This document shows positions 1 to 7,969 of a DNA stretch of 39,071 nt, in pieces (within the stretch, counting starts at the first letter, position 1; every line of letters starts with the position of its first letter). The DNA lies in the NCBI GenBank assembly GCA_012515125.1, contig JAAYYY010000009.1:1-39071 (forward strand), given 5' to 3'. The translations under genes and the position numbers were made by a program. Source of the DNA: Chloroflexota bacterium. Lineage in GTDB: Bacteria; Chloroflexota; Anaerolineae; Promineifilales; Promineifilaceae. The notes under the pieces are model-generated. The model was not told the origin of the DNA and made no database searches. It saw only the letters and a list, made by a program, of their open reading frames with translations.

Positions 1-1
1 C

Positions 2-1861
2 GTCACCGCCGAGGCGATGTGGGCCCGGCTGAGCAGTCCGCACTACCACGCCAGCGCCATGGACGGCTACGCCGTGCGGGCGAAGGACACGGTAGGCGCG
101 ACCGAGACAGCCCCGGTACAGCTTGAGTTGATCACCTCGGAAGACGACGTCGAGCGCAGTCGGCGGCCTGCCCAAGCGGTAAATACGGGCCACCCACTGC
201 CACGCTGGGCCAACGCCGTGATCATGATTGAACACACCGAGCCCATTACAGGCACGGATGGGCAGCAGACAGGCATCGAAATTCGTGCGTCCGTCGCGCC
301 CTGGCAGCATGTGCGTCCTATGGGCGAGGATATGGTCGCCACCGAGCTGGTCCTGCCCGCCAACTCTCGCCTGCGCCCCGTGGACCTCGGCGCGCTGGTC
401 GGCGCGGGCCACACGCGCGTTCCCGTCTATCGCCGCCCGCGTGTGGCGATTATTCCGACCGGCTCGGAGCTGGTCTCTCTGGAGGAAATAGGCGAGGATG
501 GCCCGGCAGCGGGGCAGATTGTCGAATACAACGCCATCGTCCTGGCGGCGCAGGTCGAGGGCTGGGGCGGCATTGCCACGCGCCGGCCGATTGTGCCGGA
601 CGAATTCGAGGCGATCCGGGCAGCAGTTGCCGAAGCGGCGCAGGAGAACGATCTGGTGCTGGTCAATGCCGGCTCTTCGGCCGGCAGTGAAGATTACACT
701 GCTCACGTCGTACAGGACCTGGGCCGGCTGCTCGTCCACGGCGTCGCCGTCCGGCCGGGCCATCCGGTGATCATCGGGATGATTGCGGCAGGCGAAGGGC
801 GCGAGGTGCCGGTAATTGGTGTGCCGGGTTATCCCGTCAGCGCGGCGCTCACCGGCGAAATCTTTGTCGAGCCGTTGCTGGCCCGCTGGCAGGGGCGGCA
901 GCCCCAGAAGCTGCCCACACTGGAGGCGACGATCACCCGCAAAGTGGTCTCGCCTACCGGCGACGACGACTTTGTGCGCGTAGCGGTGGGGCAGGTGGGC
1001 GAGCGCGTCATGGCAACGCCGCTGAGCCGGGGGGCCGGCGTGATCAGCTCGCTCGTGCGCGCTGATGGACTGGTCCGTATTCCCCGCTTTAGCGAAGGGC
1101 TGGAAGCAGGCAGCCCGGTCACCGTTCACCTCTACCGGGATGTCGAGGAGATCGCCCGCTCCATCGTCGCCATCGGCAGCCATGACCTCACCCTCGATCT
1201 GCTGGCCCAGTTTCTGGCAGCAACAGGCAACCGCCGGCTGGCCTCGGCCAACGTGGGCAGCCTTGGCGGGCTGGTGGCTCTGCGTCGCGGAGAGGCGCAC
1301 CTGGCCGGCTCCCACCTGCTCGACCCGGAGACCGGCGAGTATAACGTCAGTTACGTGCGCCGTTACCTGCCTGACCAGGAGGTGGTGCTGGTCACCCTCG
1401 TGGGCCGGGAACAGGGCTGGATGGTTCCACCCGGCAACCCGCTGGGGCTGACAGGCTGGGAAGATGCGGCTAACCCGGCCGTGACTATCGTCAACCGCCA
1501 GCGTGGGGCCGGAACACGCGTGCTTCTGGACTACGAGCTGGGCAAACGTGGCATCCGGCCGGAGCAGGTGCAGGGCTACGAGCGAGAGGAGTACACGCAT
1601 CTCGCGGTAGCGGCGGCGGTAGCCTCCGGTGCAGCCAGCGCGGGCCTGGGCATACGCGCTGCCGCCAATGCGCTGAAGCTCGACTTCGTGCCGCTTTCCC
1701 ACGAGCGGTACGATCTCGTCATCCCTCGCCCCTTCTATGAAGGGGAGCTGCTCCAGCCGTTGCTGAGACTGCTGCACGACCCCGCCTTCCGCGAGGCCGT
1801 CGCCGCCATGCCGGGCTATGACGTGAAGCCGATGGGTAGTGTCGTGGAGATGGACAGCTAA
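2..1861 (+). CDS. moeA: MoeA-type molybdopterin molybdenumtransferase fused to a PBP-like domain (5' partial)
   Basis: The reading frame is open from base 2, so the N-terminus lies before the window; the first ATG (17) is internal. The N-terminal half is MoeA: the conserved stretch SAMDGYAVRA near the start, then a MoCF-biosynthesis core with PTGSELV and the segment NAGSSAGSEDY in the position of the usual GGxSxGxxD loop, then a C-terminal beta domain. MoeA inserts molybdenum into adenylylated molybdopterin. From about residue 385 a second domain follows that resembles a substrate-binding fold (PBP_like), with NVGSLGGLVALRRGEAHLAG and RGAGTRVLLDYEL. Such MoeA-PBP fusions are known in bacteria and archaea; a role in sensing or delivering molybdate or a related ligand is inferred. 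The stop codon overlaps that of the convergent mtaB by 4 bp. I see no frameshift. Confidence 0.9.
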   Translation, partial: VTAEAMWARLSSPHYHASAMDGYAVRAKDTVGATETAPVQLELITSEDDVERSRRPAQAVNTGHPLPRWANAVIMIEHTEPITGTDGQQTGIEIRASVAPWQHVRPMGEDMVATELVLPANSRLRPVDLGALVGAGHTRVPVYRRPRVAIIPTGSELVSLEEIGEDGPAAGQIVEYNAIVLAAQVEGWGGIATRRPIVPDEFEAIRAAVAEAAQENDLVLVNAGSSAGSEDYTAHVVQDLGRLLVHGVAVRPGHPVIIGMIAAGEGREVPVIGVPGYPVSAALTGEIFVEPLLARWQGRQPQKLPTLEATITRKVVSPTGDDDFVRVAVGQVGERVMATPLSRGAGVISSLVRADGLVRIPRFSEGLEAGSPVTVHLYRDVEEIARSIVAIGSHDLTLDLLAQFLAATGNRRLASANVGSLGGLVALRRGEAHLAGSHLLDPETGEYNVSYVRRYLPDQEVVLVTLVGREQGWMVPPGNPLGLTGWEDAANPAVTIVNRQRGAGTRVLLDYELGKRGIRPEQVQGYEREEYTHLAVAAAVASGAASAGLGIRAAANALKLDFVPLSHERYDLVIPRPFYEGELLQPLLRLLHDPAFREAVAAMPGYDVKPMGSVVEMDS

Positions 1862-3168
1862 AGCGTCGCTCCGTCCTCCGCCGGGAGGAGAGTCGCTTCC
1901 ATGCCGTCTGGCCGGGCCGTGTGGAGCCGGACAGCCGTGACCCGGTTAAAGAGGTCGGTCGGGCCGTAGGCAGTGACCCGGATGTAATTGTCGGTGTAGC
2001 CCTGCCAGCGCATGCCCTGACCGTTGGCTCCCACCGGCATCTCCCAGAGCGCGCGTGCGCGCTTCCCTTCGTGTTCGCCATGAAAGGCCAGGCTCAGCCG
2101 TTCGCCCAGGGCGATGAGCGCCCGCGTGCGCTCCTTGCGCACCGCCTTCGGCACCTGATCGCCCATTCTGGCGGCTGCCGTGCCCGGCCGGGCGCTGTAG
2201 GTGAAGACGTGCAGCCGCGCAAAGGCAATCTCCTGGACAAAGTCGAGCGTATCCTGGAAATCGGCTTCGGTCTCGCCGGGAAAGCCCGCGATCAGGTCGG
2301 TGCTCAGGTTGAGGCCGGGGATCTGGGCGCGGGCGGCGGCAACCAGGCCGCGGAAGTTGTCGCGGCGGGTGCGGCGGGCCATCAGCCGCAAAATCCGATC
2401 GCTGCCCGACTGCAGGGGCAGGTGCAGGTGGGGCAACAGGCGCGGATTCTGCCACAGCTCGAAGAAGTCGCCGTCAATGTCCCACGGTTCGAGAGAAGAG
2501 AGGCGCAGCCGGGGCATATCCGTGTGTTGCAAAATGGCGGCGACGAGGTCGCGCAGGCCGTGCGGGTTGTTCAGGTCATGGCCGTAGCTGCCCAGATGCA
2601 CGCCGGTCAGGACGGCTTCCTGATACCCGGCAGCGGCCAGCGCCTGGATCTCACTCACCACATCGCCCAGGCGGCGGCTCTGGCCCGGCCCTCTGGCGAC
2701 CGTCGTGATACAGAAGGTGCAGCGGTTGTCACAGCCGTCCTGTACCTTCACGAAAGCGCGCGTGTTGCTCATTTCGCCCGCCAGGAACTCCCGCAGTAGC
2801 GGCTCGCGGTCGAAGACAGGCAGCTCCAGGGAGACGGACGGATCGATGAGCTGAACCAGGGTGGCCTTTTCCCGGTTGGGGACGAGCCGTCCTGCCCCTT
2901 CCACGCGCGCCAGCTCCTGCGGCGCCACAGTAGCATAGCAGCCCGTGAGCAGGATTTCGGCGCTCGGATTGTCGCGGTGGATGCGCCGGGTGGTGCTGCG
3001 GGCATCGCGGGCCGCCTCGCGGGTCACAGCGCAGGTGTTGACGACGACCTTGTCGGCCTGCTCTGGCGCCGGCACAAGCTCGTGCCCGGCTGCCATTAGC
3101 TGGCGGGCCATCGTCTCAATCTCGCTCTGGTTCAGGCGGCAGCCGATGCTGTGCAGGTAGACCTTCAT
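1858..3168 (-). CDS. mtaB: tRNA (N6-threonylcarbamoyladenosine(37)-C2)-methylthiotransferase MtaB
   Basis: This radical-SAM methylthiotransferase of about 436 residues converts t6A37 to ms2t6A37 in ANN-decoding tRNAs. The order is an N-terminal UPF0004 domain with cluster cysteines C10 (GCRLNQSE), C46 (NTCAVT) and C77 (TGCYA), a radical SAM domain with CxxxCxxC at C146/C150/C153 (DGCDNRCTFC), and a C-terminal TRAM-like segment. GCRLNQSE and the overall layout fit MtaB better than MiaB or RimO. I chose the ATG at 3168, which begins MKVYLHSIGC as in the family; an in-frame ATG at 3177 and a longer form from 3201 are possible. It is the last gene of the minus-strand block that starts with cdaA, 82 bp after the THUMP protein gene. 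Confidence 0.93.
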   Translation of the reverse strand: MKVYLHSIGCRLNQSEIETMARQLMAAGHELVPAPEQADKVVVNTCAVTREAARDARSTTRRIHRDNPSAEILLTGCYATVAPQELARVEGAGRLVPNREKATLVQLIDPSVSLELPVFDREPLLREFLAGEMSNTRAFVKVQDGCDNRCTFCITTVARGPGQSRRLGDVVSEIQALAAAGYQEAVLTGVHLGSYGHDLNNPHGLRDLVAAILQHTDMPRLRLSSLEPWDIDGDFFELWQNPRLLPHLHLPLQSGSDRILRLMARRTRRDNFRGLVAAARAQIPGLNLSTDLIAGFPGETEADFQDTLDFVQEIAFARLHVFTYSARPGTAAARMGDQVPKAVRKERTRALIALGERLSLAFHGEHEGKRARALWEMPVGANGQGMRWQGYTDNYIRVTAYGPTDLFNRVTAVRLHTARPDGMEATLLPAEDGATL

Positions 3169-3250
3169 GGGCACCATTGTACCCGGCCGGGGGCCGTACA
3201 CGAAGAAAACAGCGAGGAATCCCAGCCCGCGTTAAGGCGCCGGCAGCGCC

Positions 3251-4279
3251 TCAACTACCCTGCCCCGGCGCGAAGGTGACGATGTAGATGCGGCCCCAGC
3301 GGTCGCCGAGGCGCGCCGAGTAGCCGCGTTCGATCTGCAGAGCAGGCACGCTGCGCAGCGCCTCGCGGAACAAATCGTAAGCCGGAGCCAGGATGACAGC
3401 GCGACCCTGGCGGCGCAGGACACGGGCCAGCTCTTGCAGCCAGGTTACGTAGGTCGCCCGTGGCGCTTCGGGCCAGTGGGAGGCGACGGCGTCACTGCTC
3501 GCCGGAGCCAGCGGCAGCGCGTCCGGTCGCCAGATGCAGACTGCCGCCCCGCCCCCGAGCGCCTCTTTCGCCTGTGCTGCCTGTTCCGACGACTCGGCGC
3601 CCCCCAGGAGAAGGCGAGCAGGGCCGGCCTGCTGCCGCTCCACCAGAATCTCACCCTCCGCGCACCAGAGGTCGAGGAAACGGCCCTCCGGTTCGGGCTG
3701 CGCCAGCAGGACAGCCGCTGCCTGGGGCGCACTCACGCGATGACCAGGCGGGAAGGGCAGAAGCAGCCCGACAAGAATGGTAGAGCCGTAGACGCCGGCA
3801 TAGATCTCCACGTCGGCATCTTTCTGAATTCGCTGCCAGTCAGGATTGATCTGGTCGAGAGCATTGGCGACGGCCTGGCGGAACTGCTTGCGCCCGTATT
3901 CGTGCTGCCCGTACTTGCGGGCGATTAGCTGATAGGTCTGCGGGCGGCGGCGCCGGATGCGGCTGTAGCGATTGACCGCGCCGGCGAGGTCGCCGCTGCG
4001 GGTCATCCGCTCGGACAGCTCGCGCAGATCCTGGTAGCCGCGCGACAGGTCGGGTAGATAGGCGGCCAGCAGGTAAAGCGCCTCGGCCGTGCGCAGCGCG
4101 AGCAGGTCGGCCGGATCGCCGGTATAGCGAAAGACGACGATCCCGTGCTGGTCTTTGGCGTAGAGGAAGGCCACGTGCTCGGCCCTGGGCAGCCGGCGGC
4201 GGATTTCCAGCCAGGCTACTTCTTCCAGGCCAGGCGCTGTTTCCAGATAGTAGGTAACGGTGCTCCGTTTTCTGGCCAT
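3251..4279 (-). CDS. THUMP-domain class I methyltransferase-like protein, probably catalytically degenerate
   Basis: The 342-residue protein has the layout of THUMP-containing RNA methyltransferases (RlmKL-N / TrmN / Trm14 type): an N-terminal ferredoxin-like/THUMP region (about 1-175) and a Rossmann-like C-terminal half (about 185-342). Motif I is recognisable as FLDLWCAEGE (201-210), resembling LDPxCGSGT. The expected motif IV (N/D-PPY) is replaced by SHWP (267-270), and no other NPPY or NLPY is present, so N- or guanine-methylation by the usual mechanism looks doubtful. It may bind RNA without methylating it, or act in a different way. The ATG lies 2 bp after the der stop, with an AGAGG ribosome-binding site inside the end of der, so translation is probably coupled to the ribosome-assembly GTPase. 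Confidence 0.75.
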   Translation of the reverse strand: MARKRSTVTYYLETAPGLEEVAWLEIRRRLPRAEHVAFLYAKDQHGIVVFRYTGDPADLLALRTAEALYLLAAYLPDLSRGYQDLRELSERMTRSGDLAGAVNRYSRIRRRRPQTYQLIARKYGQHEYGRKQFRQAVANALDQINPDWQRIQKDADVEIYAGVYGSTILVGLLLPFPPGHRVSAPQAAAVLLAQPEPEGRFLDLWCAEGEILVERQQAGPARLLLGGAESSEQAAQAKEALGGGAAVCIWRPDALPLAPASSDAVASHWPEAPRATYVTWLQELARVLRRQGRAVILAPAYDLFREALRSVPALQIERGYSARLGDRWGRIYIVTFAPGQGS

Positions 4280-4281
4280 AG

Positions 4282-5649
4282 TCAGCCTCTGCGCTCCTCG
4301 CTGCGGGCGCGGAAACGCAGGCGGATGGGCGTGCCGGTGAACGGCTCAACCTCGCGGATGCGGTTTTCCAGATAGCGCTCGTAGGTGAAATGAATCAACT
4401 CGGGCTTGTTGACAAAAAAGATGAAGGTAGGCGGCACCGTCTCGGCCTGGGTGGTATAGAAGAACTTCACGTTCTGGCCGCCTTTAGCCGGCGGAGGATG
4501 CCGGGCCACGGCGTCGCGCACCAGCCGGTTGAGCCGGCCCGTGGGAATTCGCCTATGGCGCGCCTCCTGGACTTCCTTGACCAGCGGCAGGATCTTGCTC
4601 ACTCGCTGGCCCGTCTGAGCAGAGATGAAAAGGATCGGCGCGAAGGAGAGGAAGTCAAAGCGCCGCCGGACCTCCTCCGTAAAAGCGGCCACACTGTGCG
4701 TGTCCTTTTCGACGGCGTCCCACTTATTGACCAGGATAATGACGCCCGACTCCTCCTCCTGGAGCATTCCGCCAACGTGGGTGTCCTGAGCCGTAATTCC
4801 GTCCGTAGCGTCGAGCAGGAGCAAGGATACGTCGGCCCGGTCCAGCGCCTTGATGGCTCGCAGCACGCTGTACTTCTCGACGCCCGGGTCGATCCGCCCG
4901 CGTCGCCGGATGCCCGCCGTATCGATCAGGACGAATTCCTCGCCATGCCAGCGAAGCCTGGTATCGATGGCATCGCGCGTTGTTCCGGCCAGAGGGCTGA
5001 CAATGGCCCGCTCCTCGCCGACCAGCTTGTTGAGCAACGTGGATTTGCCGACGTTCGGCCGCCCCAAGATGGCGATCTTGATGGCGTCGTCCTCTTCGTC
5101 GTCGATTTCCCCCGTAAACTCGGGGAGCAGCTCCACCAGTTCGTCCAGCAGATCGCCGACGCCGGTGCCATGCAGCGCTGAAATGGCCATGACCTGGCCC
5201 ACAGCCAGCTCGTAGAACTCATAGGCATTGTCCCACAGGCGGGCAGACTCCAGCTTGTTGGCGGCGACGATGGTTGGTTTCTGGGACCGGCGCAGAATCT
5301 CGGCTACTTCGCGGTCTGCTGCCGTCACGCCGGCCTGTCCATCCACGACGAAGATGACCGCGTCGGCATCCTGGATGGCAATCCGCGCCTGCTGGACGAT
5401 CCCTTCCATGAAGCGGCTCGAATCCTCAGAGAGCGGATCGCTACCCCAGCCGGGGGTGAGTTCGATGCCCCCCGTGTCCGCAACGTGAAAGGGCACGCCG
5501 CTCCACTCCGCATCCTCGTAGAGGCGATCGCGTGTCGTGCCGGGCGTCTCGGAGACGACGGCCCGGCGCCGCCCGACGATACGGTTAAAGAGGGTCGATT
5601 TGCCTACGTTGGGCCGGCCGACCAATGCTACCAGGGGAATTCGGCTCAT
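4282..5649 (-). CDS. der: Ribosome-associated GTPase Der (EngA)
   Basis: The 455-residue tandem GTPase acts in maturation of the 50S ribosomal subunit. Two G domains are visible: the first has GRPNVGKST near residue 11 and DTGG, the second has GRPNVGKST again near 197, DTAG and NKWD; a KH-like C-terminal domain follows. The G4 motif of the first domain reads NKLE rather than NKxD, a conservative change at the guanine-specificity residue. A strong ribosome-binding site, AAGGAG, precedes the ATG at 5649. The start overlaps the ybbR stop by 4 bp (ATGA) and the stop lies 2 bp before the THUMP gene, so this is the middle of a tight operon. Confidence 0.96.
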   Translation of the reverse strand: MSRIPLVALVGRPNVGKSTLFNRIVGRRRAVVSETPGTTRDRLYEDAEWSGVPFHVADTGGIELTPGWGSDPLSEDSSRFMEGIVQQARIAIQDADAVIFVVDGQAGVTAADREVAEILRRSQKPTIVAANKLESARLWDNAYEFYELAVGQVMAISALHGTGVGDLLDELVELLPEFTGEIDDEEDDAIKIAILGRPNVGKSTLLNKLVGEERAIVSPLAGTTRDAIDTRLRWHGEEFVLIDTAGIRRRGRIDPGVEKYSVLRAIKALDRADVSLLLLDATDGITAQDTHVGGMLQEEESGVIILVNKWDAVEKDTHSVAAFTEEVRRRFDFLSFAPILFISAQTGQRVSKILPLVKEVQEARHRRIPTGRLNRLVRDAVARHPPPAKGGQNVKFFYTTQAETVPPTFIFFVNKPELIHFTYERYLENRIREVEPFTGTPIRLRFRARSEERRG

Positions 5650-7028
5650 GATCTCCTTTTTTCCCGCCAGGTCAGAACGCCGGCCGGGATGCCCAGCGCG
5701 GGCACGCCCAAAAATACCAGCAAAAAGGACAACGCGCCGCCGTTGCTACCTGTGACCTCTTCCGGCGAGAAGGTGGCGCCAAGTTCGGCAGTCGTCGTCA
5801 GCTCCTCAGTCTCCGTCAGCGTATGGGTCAGGATGACGGTTACCTGGGGTGGCTGGATGGAACGGACTTCGATTTCGCTGACAAAGACATCGGCGTCGGG
5901 CTCCAGGCTGTGCTCGCCAATATCCAGGCCGAATAGGTCCACGGTCACGCGCACGTCGTCTTCGAGCAGCGAGTCCAGCTTGTCGAGCGGGCCAAAAAGG
6001 AAAACGCGCACTTCGTCCACGTCCAGGGTCACCGTCAGCCCTTCCGGCAGGGCGCGGATTTCCGGCGTTTTGCGGATCACGGAGCTGGTCAGGATGGGCT
6101 CGATTTCGATTTCTACAAAGACCGGTCGCACCTCGTCCAGCTCGATCCCCGGTGGCAGGTCCAGGGCGACCTGCATCGTTCGTGACTCGCGCAGGCCGCT
6201 GATGTCGATCGGCTCCGTCTGCACGCGGGCGAGGCGGTCAAGCAGCTCCGGGCTGCCCGTCACGAGGACACTGTCCGGTTCGACGCTCACGTCCAGCAGG
6301 CGATAGCCCTGCGCCGGGTCGCCCTGCCAGTTGACGACGATCGGCTTGGCGGCGAAACCGGCGAGCTGGTCTACGGGCACGGTGACCACAACCTGCTCGG
6401 TGCTCACGTTGAGCGAGCTGATGCTGGTGATGTTGCCCTGGTGATCGTAGAAAATCGGGCGACGTGTGACGACCACGTCCTGCTGGGAATTGTCCAGGAA
6501 TACGGTCACGCGGGCTTCGGCCAGCGCCTCTACCCGTGAGGCGACGCCGGAAACAGAGATGGTGCCCGGATCGACGAAAGCTTCGCCCATGACGTAGCCG
6601 CGGGCCACATCGCCCTCTACGTCAACTTGTACTGGCACTTCCCTGGTGATCAGCCGTTCGATGAGTACAGTCGTGTCCTGTGGCACCTGCCAGACCAGCT
6701 CAATCGCCTGATTGTCGAAGCGCACATCAATGGGCACAGTCGTCTCACCCGGCGCAACGTCGGTCAGATCCAGCTCGGCGACGAAATCTTCGCGGCTCAG
6801 TTGGTTGATCACCGATTCCGGTCCCCGTATGCCAACACCTACCGTGTCGGGAATGCCGGAGACGCTGGCCTCGGCCGGGCGGCCAATCACCTGTACCGGT
6901 ACGTCAAGCTGGATGCTGTCTTCCGGGTCGCTGTCGCGAACGGCCACGCCCCAGATGAAGATGGCCAGGATCAGCGATAGCAACAGCGATACGAAGTTGG
7001 CGCCCAGTGTCTTGAAGAAATTCGTCAC
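5646..7028 (-). CDS. ybbR: YbbR-domain membrane protein (CdaR-like regulator of diadenylate cyclase)
   Basis: The 460-residue protein has one N-terminal membrane anchor (about 12-30), a long extracytoplasmic region made of repeated YbbR-type beta domains (about 40-410), and, unusually, a second hydrophobic segment near the C-terminus (about 432-452) ending in WREKRRS. In Bacillus the YbbR-family protein CdaR binds and modulates the diadenylate cyclase CdaA; the gene directly follows cdaA here with a 2 bp gap, which supports the same pairing. The start is a GTG at 7028. YbbR repeats diverge strongly, so the exact number was not determined. The second membrane segment and its basic tail are extra compared with the single-pass CdaR I know. 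Confidence 0.88.
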   Translation of the reverse strand: MTNFFKTLGANFVSLLLSLILAIFIWGVAVRDSDPEDSIQLDVPVQVIGRPAEASVSGIPDTVGVGIRGPESVINQLSREDFVAELDLTDVAPGETTVPIDVRFDNQAIELVWQVPQDTTVLIERLITREVPVQVDVEGDVARGYVMGEAFVDPGTISVSGVASRVEALAEARVTVFLDNSQQDVVVTRRPIFYDHQGNITSISSLNVSTEQVVVTVPVDQLAGFAAKPIVVNWQGDPAQGYRLLDVSVEPDSVLVTGSPELLDRLARVQTEPIDISGLRESRTMQVALDLPPGIELDEVRPVFVEIEIEPILTSSVIRKTPEIRALPEGLTVTLDVDEVRVFLFGPLDKLDSLLEDDVRVTVDLFGLDIGEHSLEPDADVFVSEIEVRSIQPPQVTVILTHTLTETEELTTTAELGATFSPEEVTGSNGGALSFLLVFLGVPALGIPAGVLTWREKRRS

Positions 7029-7030
7029 CG

Positions 7031-7834
7031 TTATACCCCGCGCTGCCGTACAGCGATGCCGCTGGAGTTCTGTAAGAAAGCTGTCAGGATGGCGTCGAGC
7101 CGGCCGGGGTCCTGACGACGCAGGATGCGCCCATTATGCGCGATGGCAATCTGTCCCGTCTCTTCAGAGACGACGACGGCGACGGCATCGCTGACCTCGC
7201 TGATGCCCAGGCCCGCCCGGTGGCGTAACCCCATCTGCCGGTCGGAGAGGCTGCTGGTGGAGAGCGGCATAACCGCTGCCGCCGCTACCAATTTCTCCCC
7301 GCGCACGATGACCGCGCCATCATGCAGCTCAGTATTCTTGTTAAAGATCGTCAACAGCAGCTCGGTCGATGGCTCGGCATTGAGGAGGATACCCGTGTCT
7401 ATGTACTCCTGCAGGCCCGTATCCTGCTCGAAGACGATCAGGGCGCCGTGTCGGCGTTGGGAAAGGCGCAGGCAGGCACGGGCCACGGCTGTGACAGCCG
7501 CGCTCTCGCGGTTACGACGGAAGAGACGGACGAAGCGCCCGGTCCGGCCGAGCTGCTCCAGCGCCCGCCGCAGCTCCGGCTGGAAGATGACCGGAAAGGC
7601 GACGAGCAGCGCCGGCAGGATATTGCGAACCAGCCAGGTGAAGGCAACCAGGTCGATTAACAGCGACAGAACGACGAAGAAGAGCGCCAGCACTAACAGG
7701 CCGCGCAACAGCGAGACGGCGCGTGTGCCGCGGACCAACAGGAGCAAACCATAAATGAGGGCCGCGACCAGCAAGATATCGACGATGTCCGGCCAGTCTA
7801 GCCGTTCGATGTAGTAGTCGAGTGAAAACCCCAT
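7031..7834 (-). CDS. cdaA: Membrane diadenylate cyclase CdaA (DacA)
   Basis: This protein makes cyclic di-AMP from two ATP. It has 267 residues: three N-terminal membrane helices (about 18-85), then a DisA_N cyclase domain carrying both signature motifs, DGA at 172-174 (ELHDGAVIV) and RHR at 204-206 (LRHRAGLGISE). Length and topology are typical of CdaA rather than DisA or CdaS. It is the first gene of the block cdaA-ybbR-der-THUMP-mtaB; the usual third partner glmM is absent. The ATG at 7834 has a modest GAAAG upstream. Two copies of the palindrome GTTATAAC lie 45-61 bp upstream and are a plausible control site. Confidence 0.95.
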   Translation of the reverse strand: MGFSLDYYIERLDWPDIVDILLVAALIYGLLLLVRGTRAVSLLRGLLVLALFFVVLSLLIDLVAFTWLVRNILPALLVAFPVIFQPELRRALEQLGRTGRFVRLFRRNRESAAVTAVARACLRLSQRRHGALIVFEQDTGLQEYIDTGILLNAEPSTELLLTIFNKNTELHDGAVIVRGEKLVAAAAVMPLSTSSLSDRQMGLRHRAGLGISEVSDAVAVVVSEETGQIAIAHNGRILRRQDPGRLDAILTAFLQNSSGIAVRQRGV

Positions 7835-7865
7835 TCTTTCGCGGGATCCTCTGATCAGGCTTTCT

Positions 7866-7895
7866 CAAGCGATAGCTTGTTATAACCGTTATAAC
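7866..7895 (-). promoter_or_regulatory. Tandem palindromes and small hairpin upstream of cdaA
   Basis: GTTATAAC, itself a perfect palindrome, occurs twice (7879-7886 and 7888-7895), centres 9 bp apart. On the minus strand both copies contain TATAAC, so one may also serve as a -10. A 5-bp inverted repeat CAAGC-GATA-GCTTG (7866-7879) overlaps the proximal copy. The gap 7835-7969 is the only room for a cdaA promoter after the TPR gene. I found no good -35, which would suit an activated promoter. Confidence 0.4.
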
Positions 7896-7969
7896 ACCAA
7901 TGCGCCGGTTAGCGCACGGTTTCACACCCTTTGTTCGTAGGCCGGGGAGGGTTCAGGCGGGCAAAGCGC

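Noticed and set aside
1921-2799. 292-codon plus-strand frame within mtaB
   Set aside because: Antisense shadow of mtaB, whose cluster cysteines are all intact.
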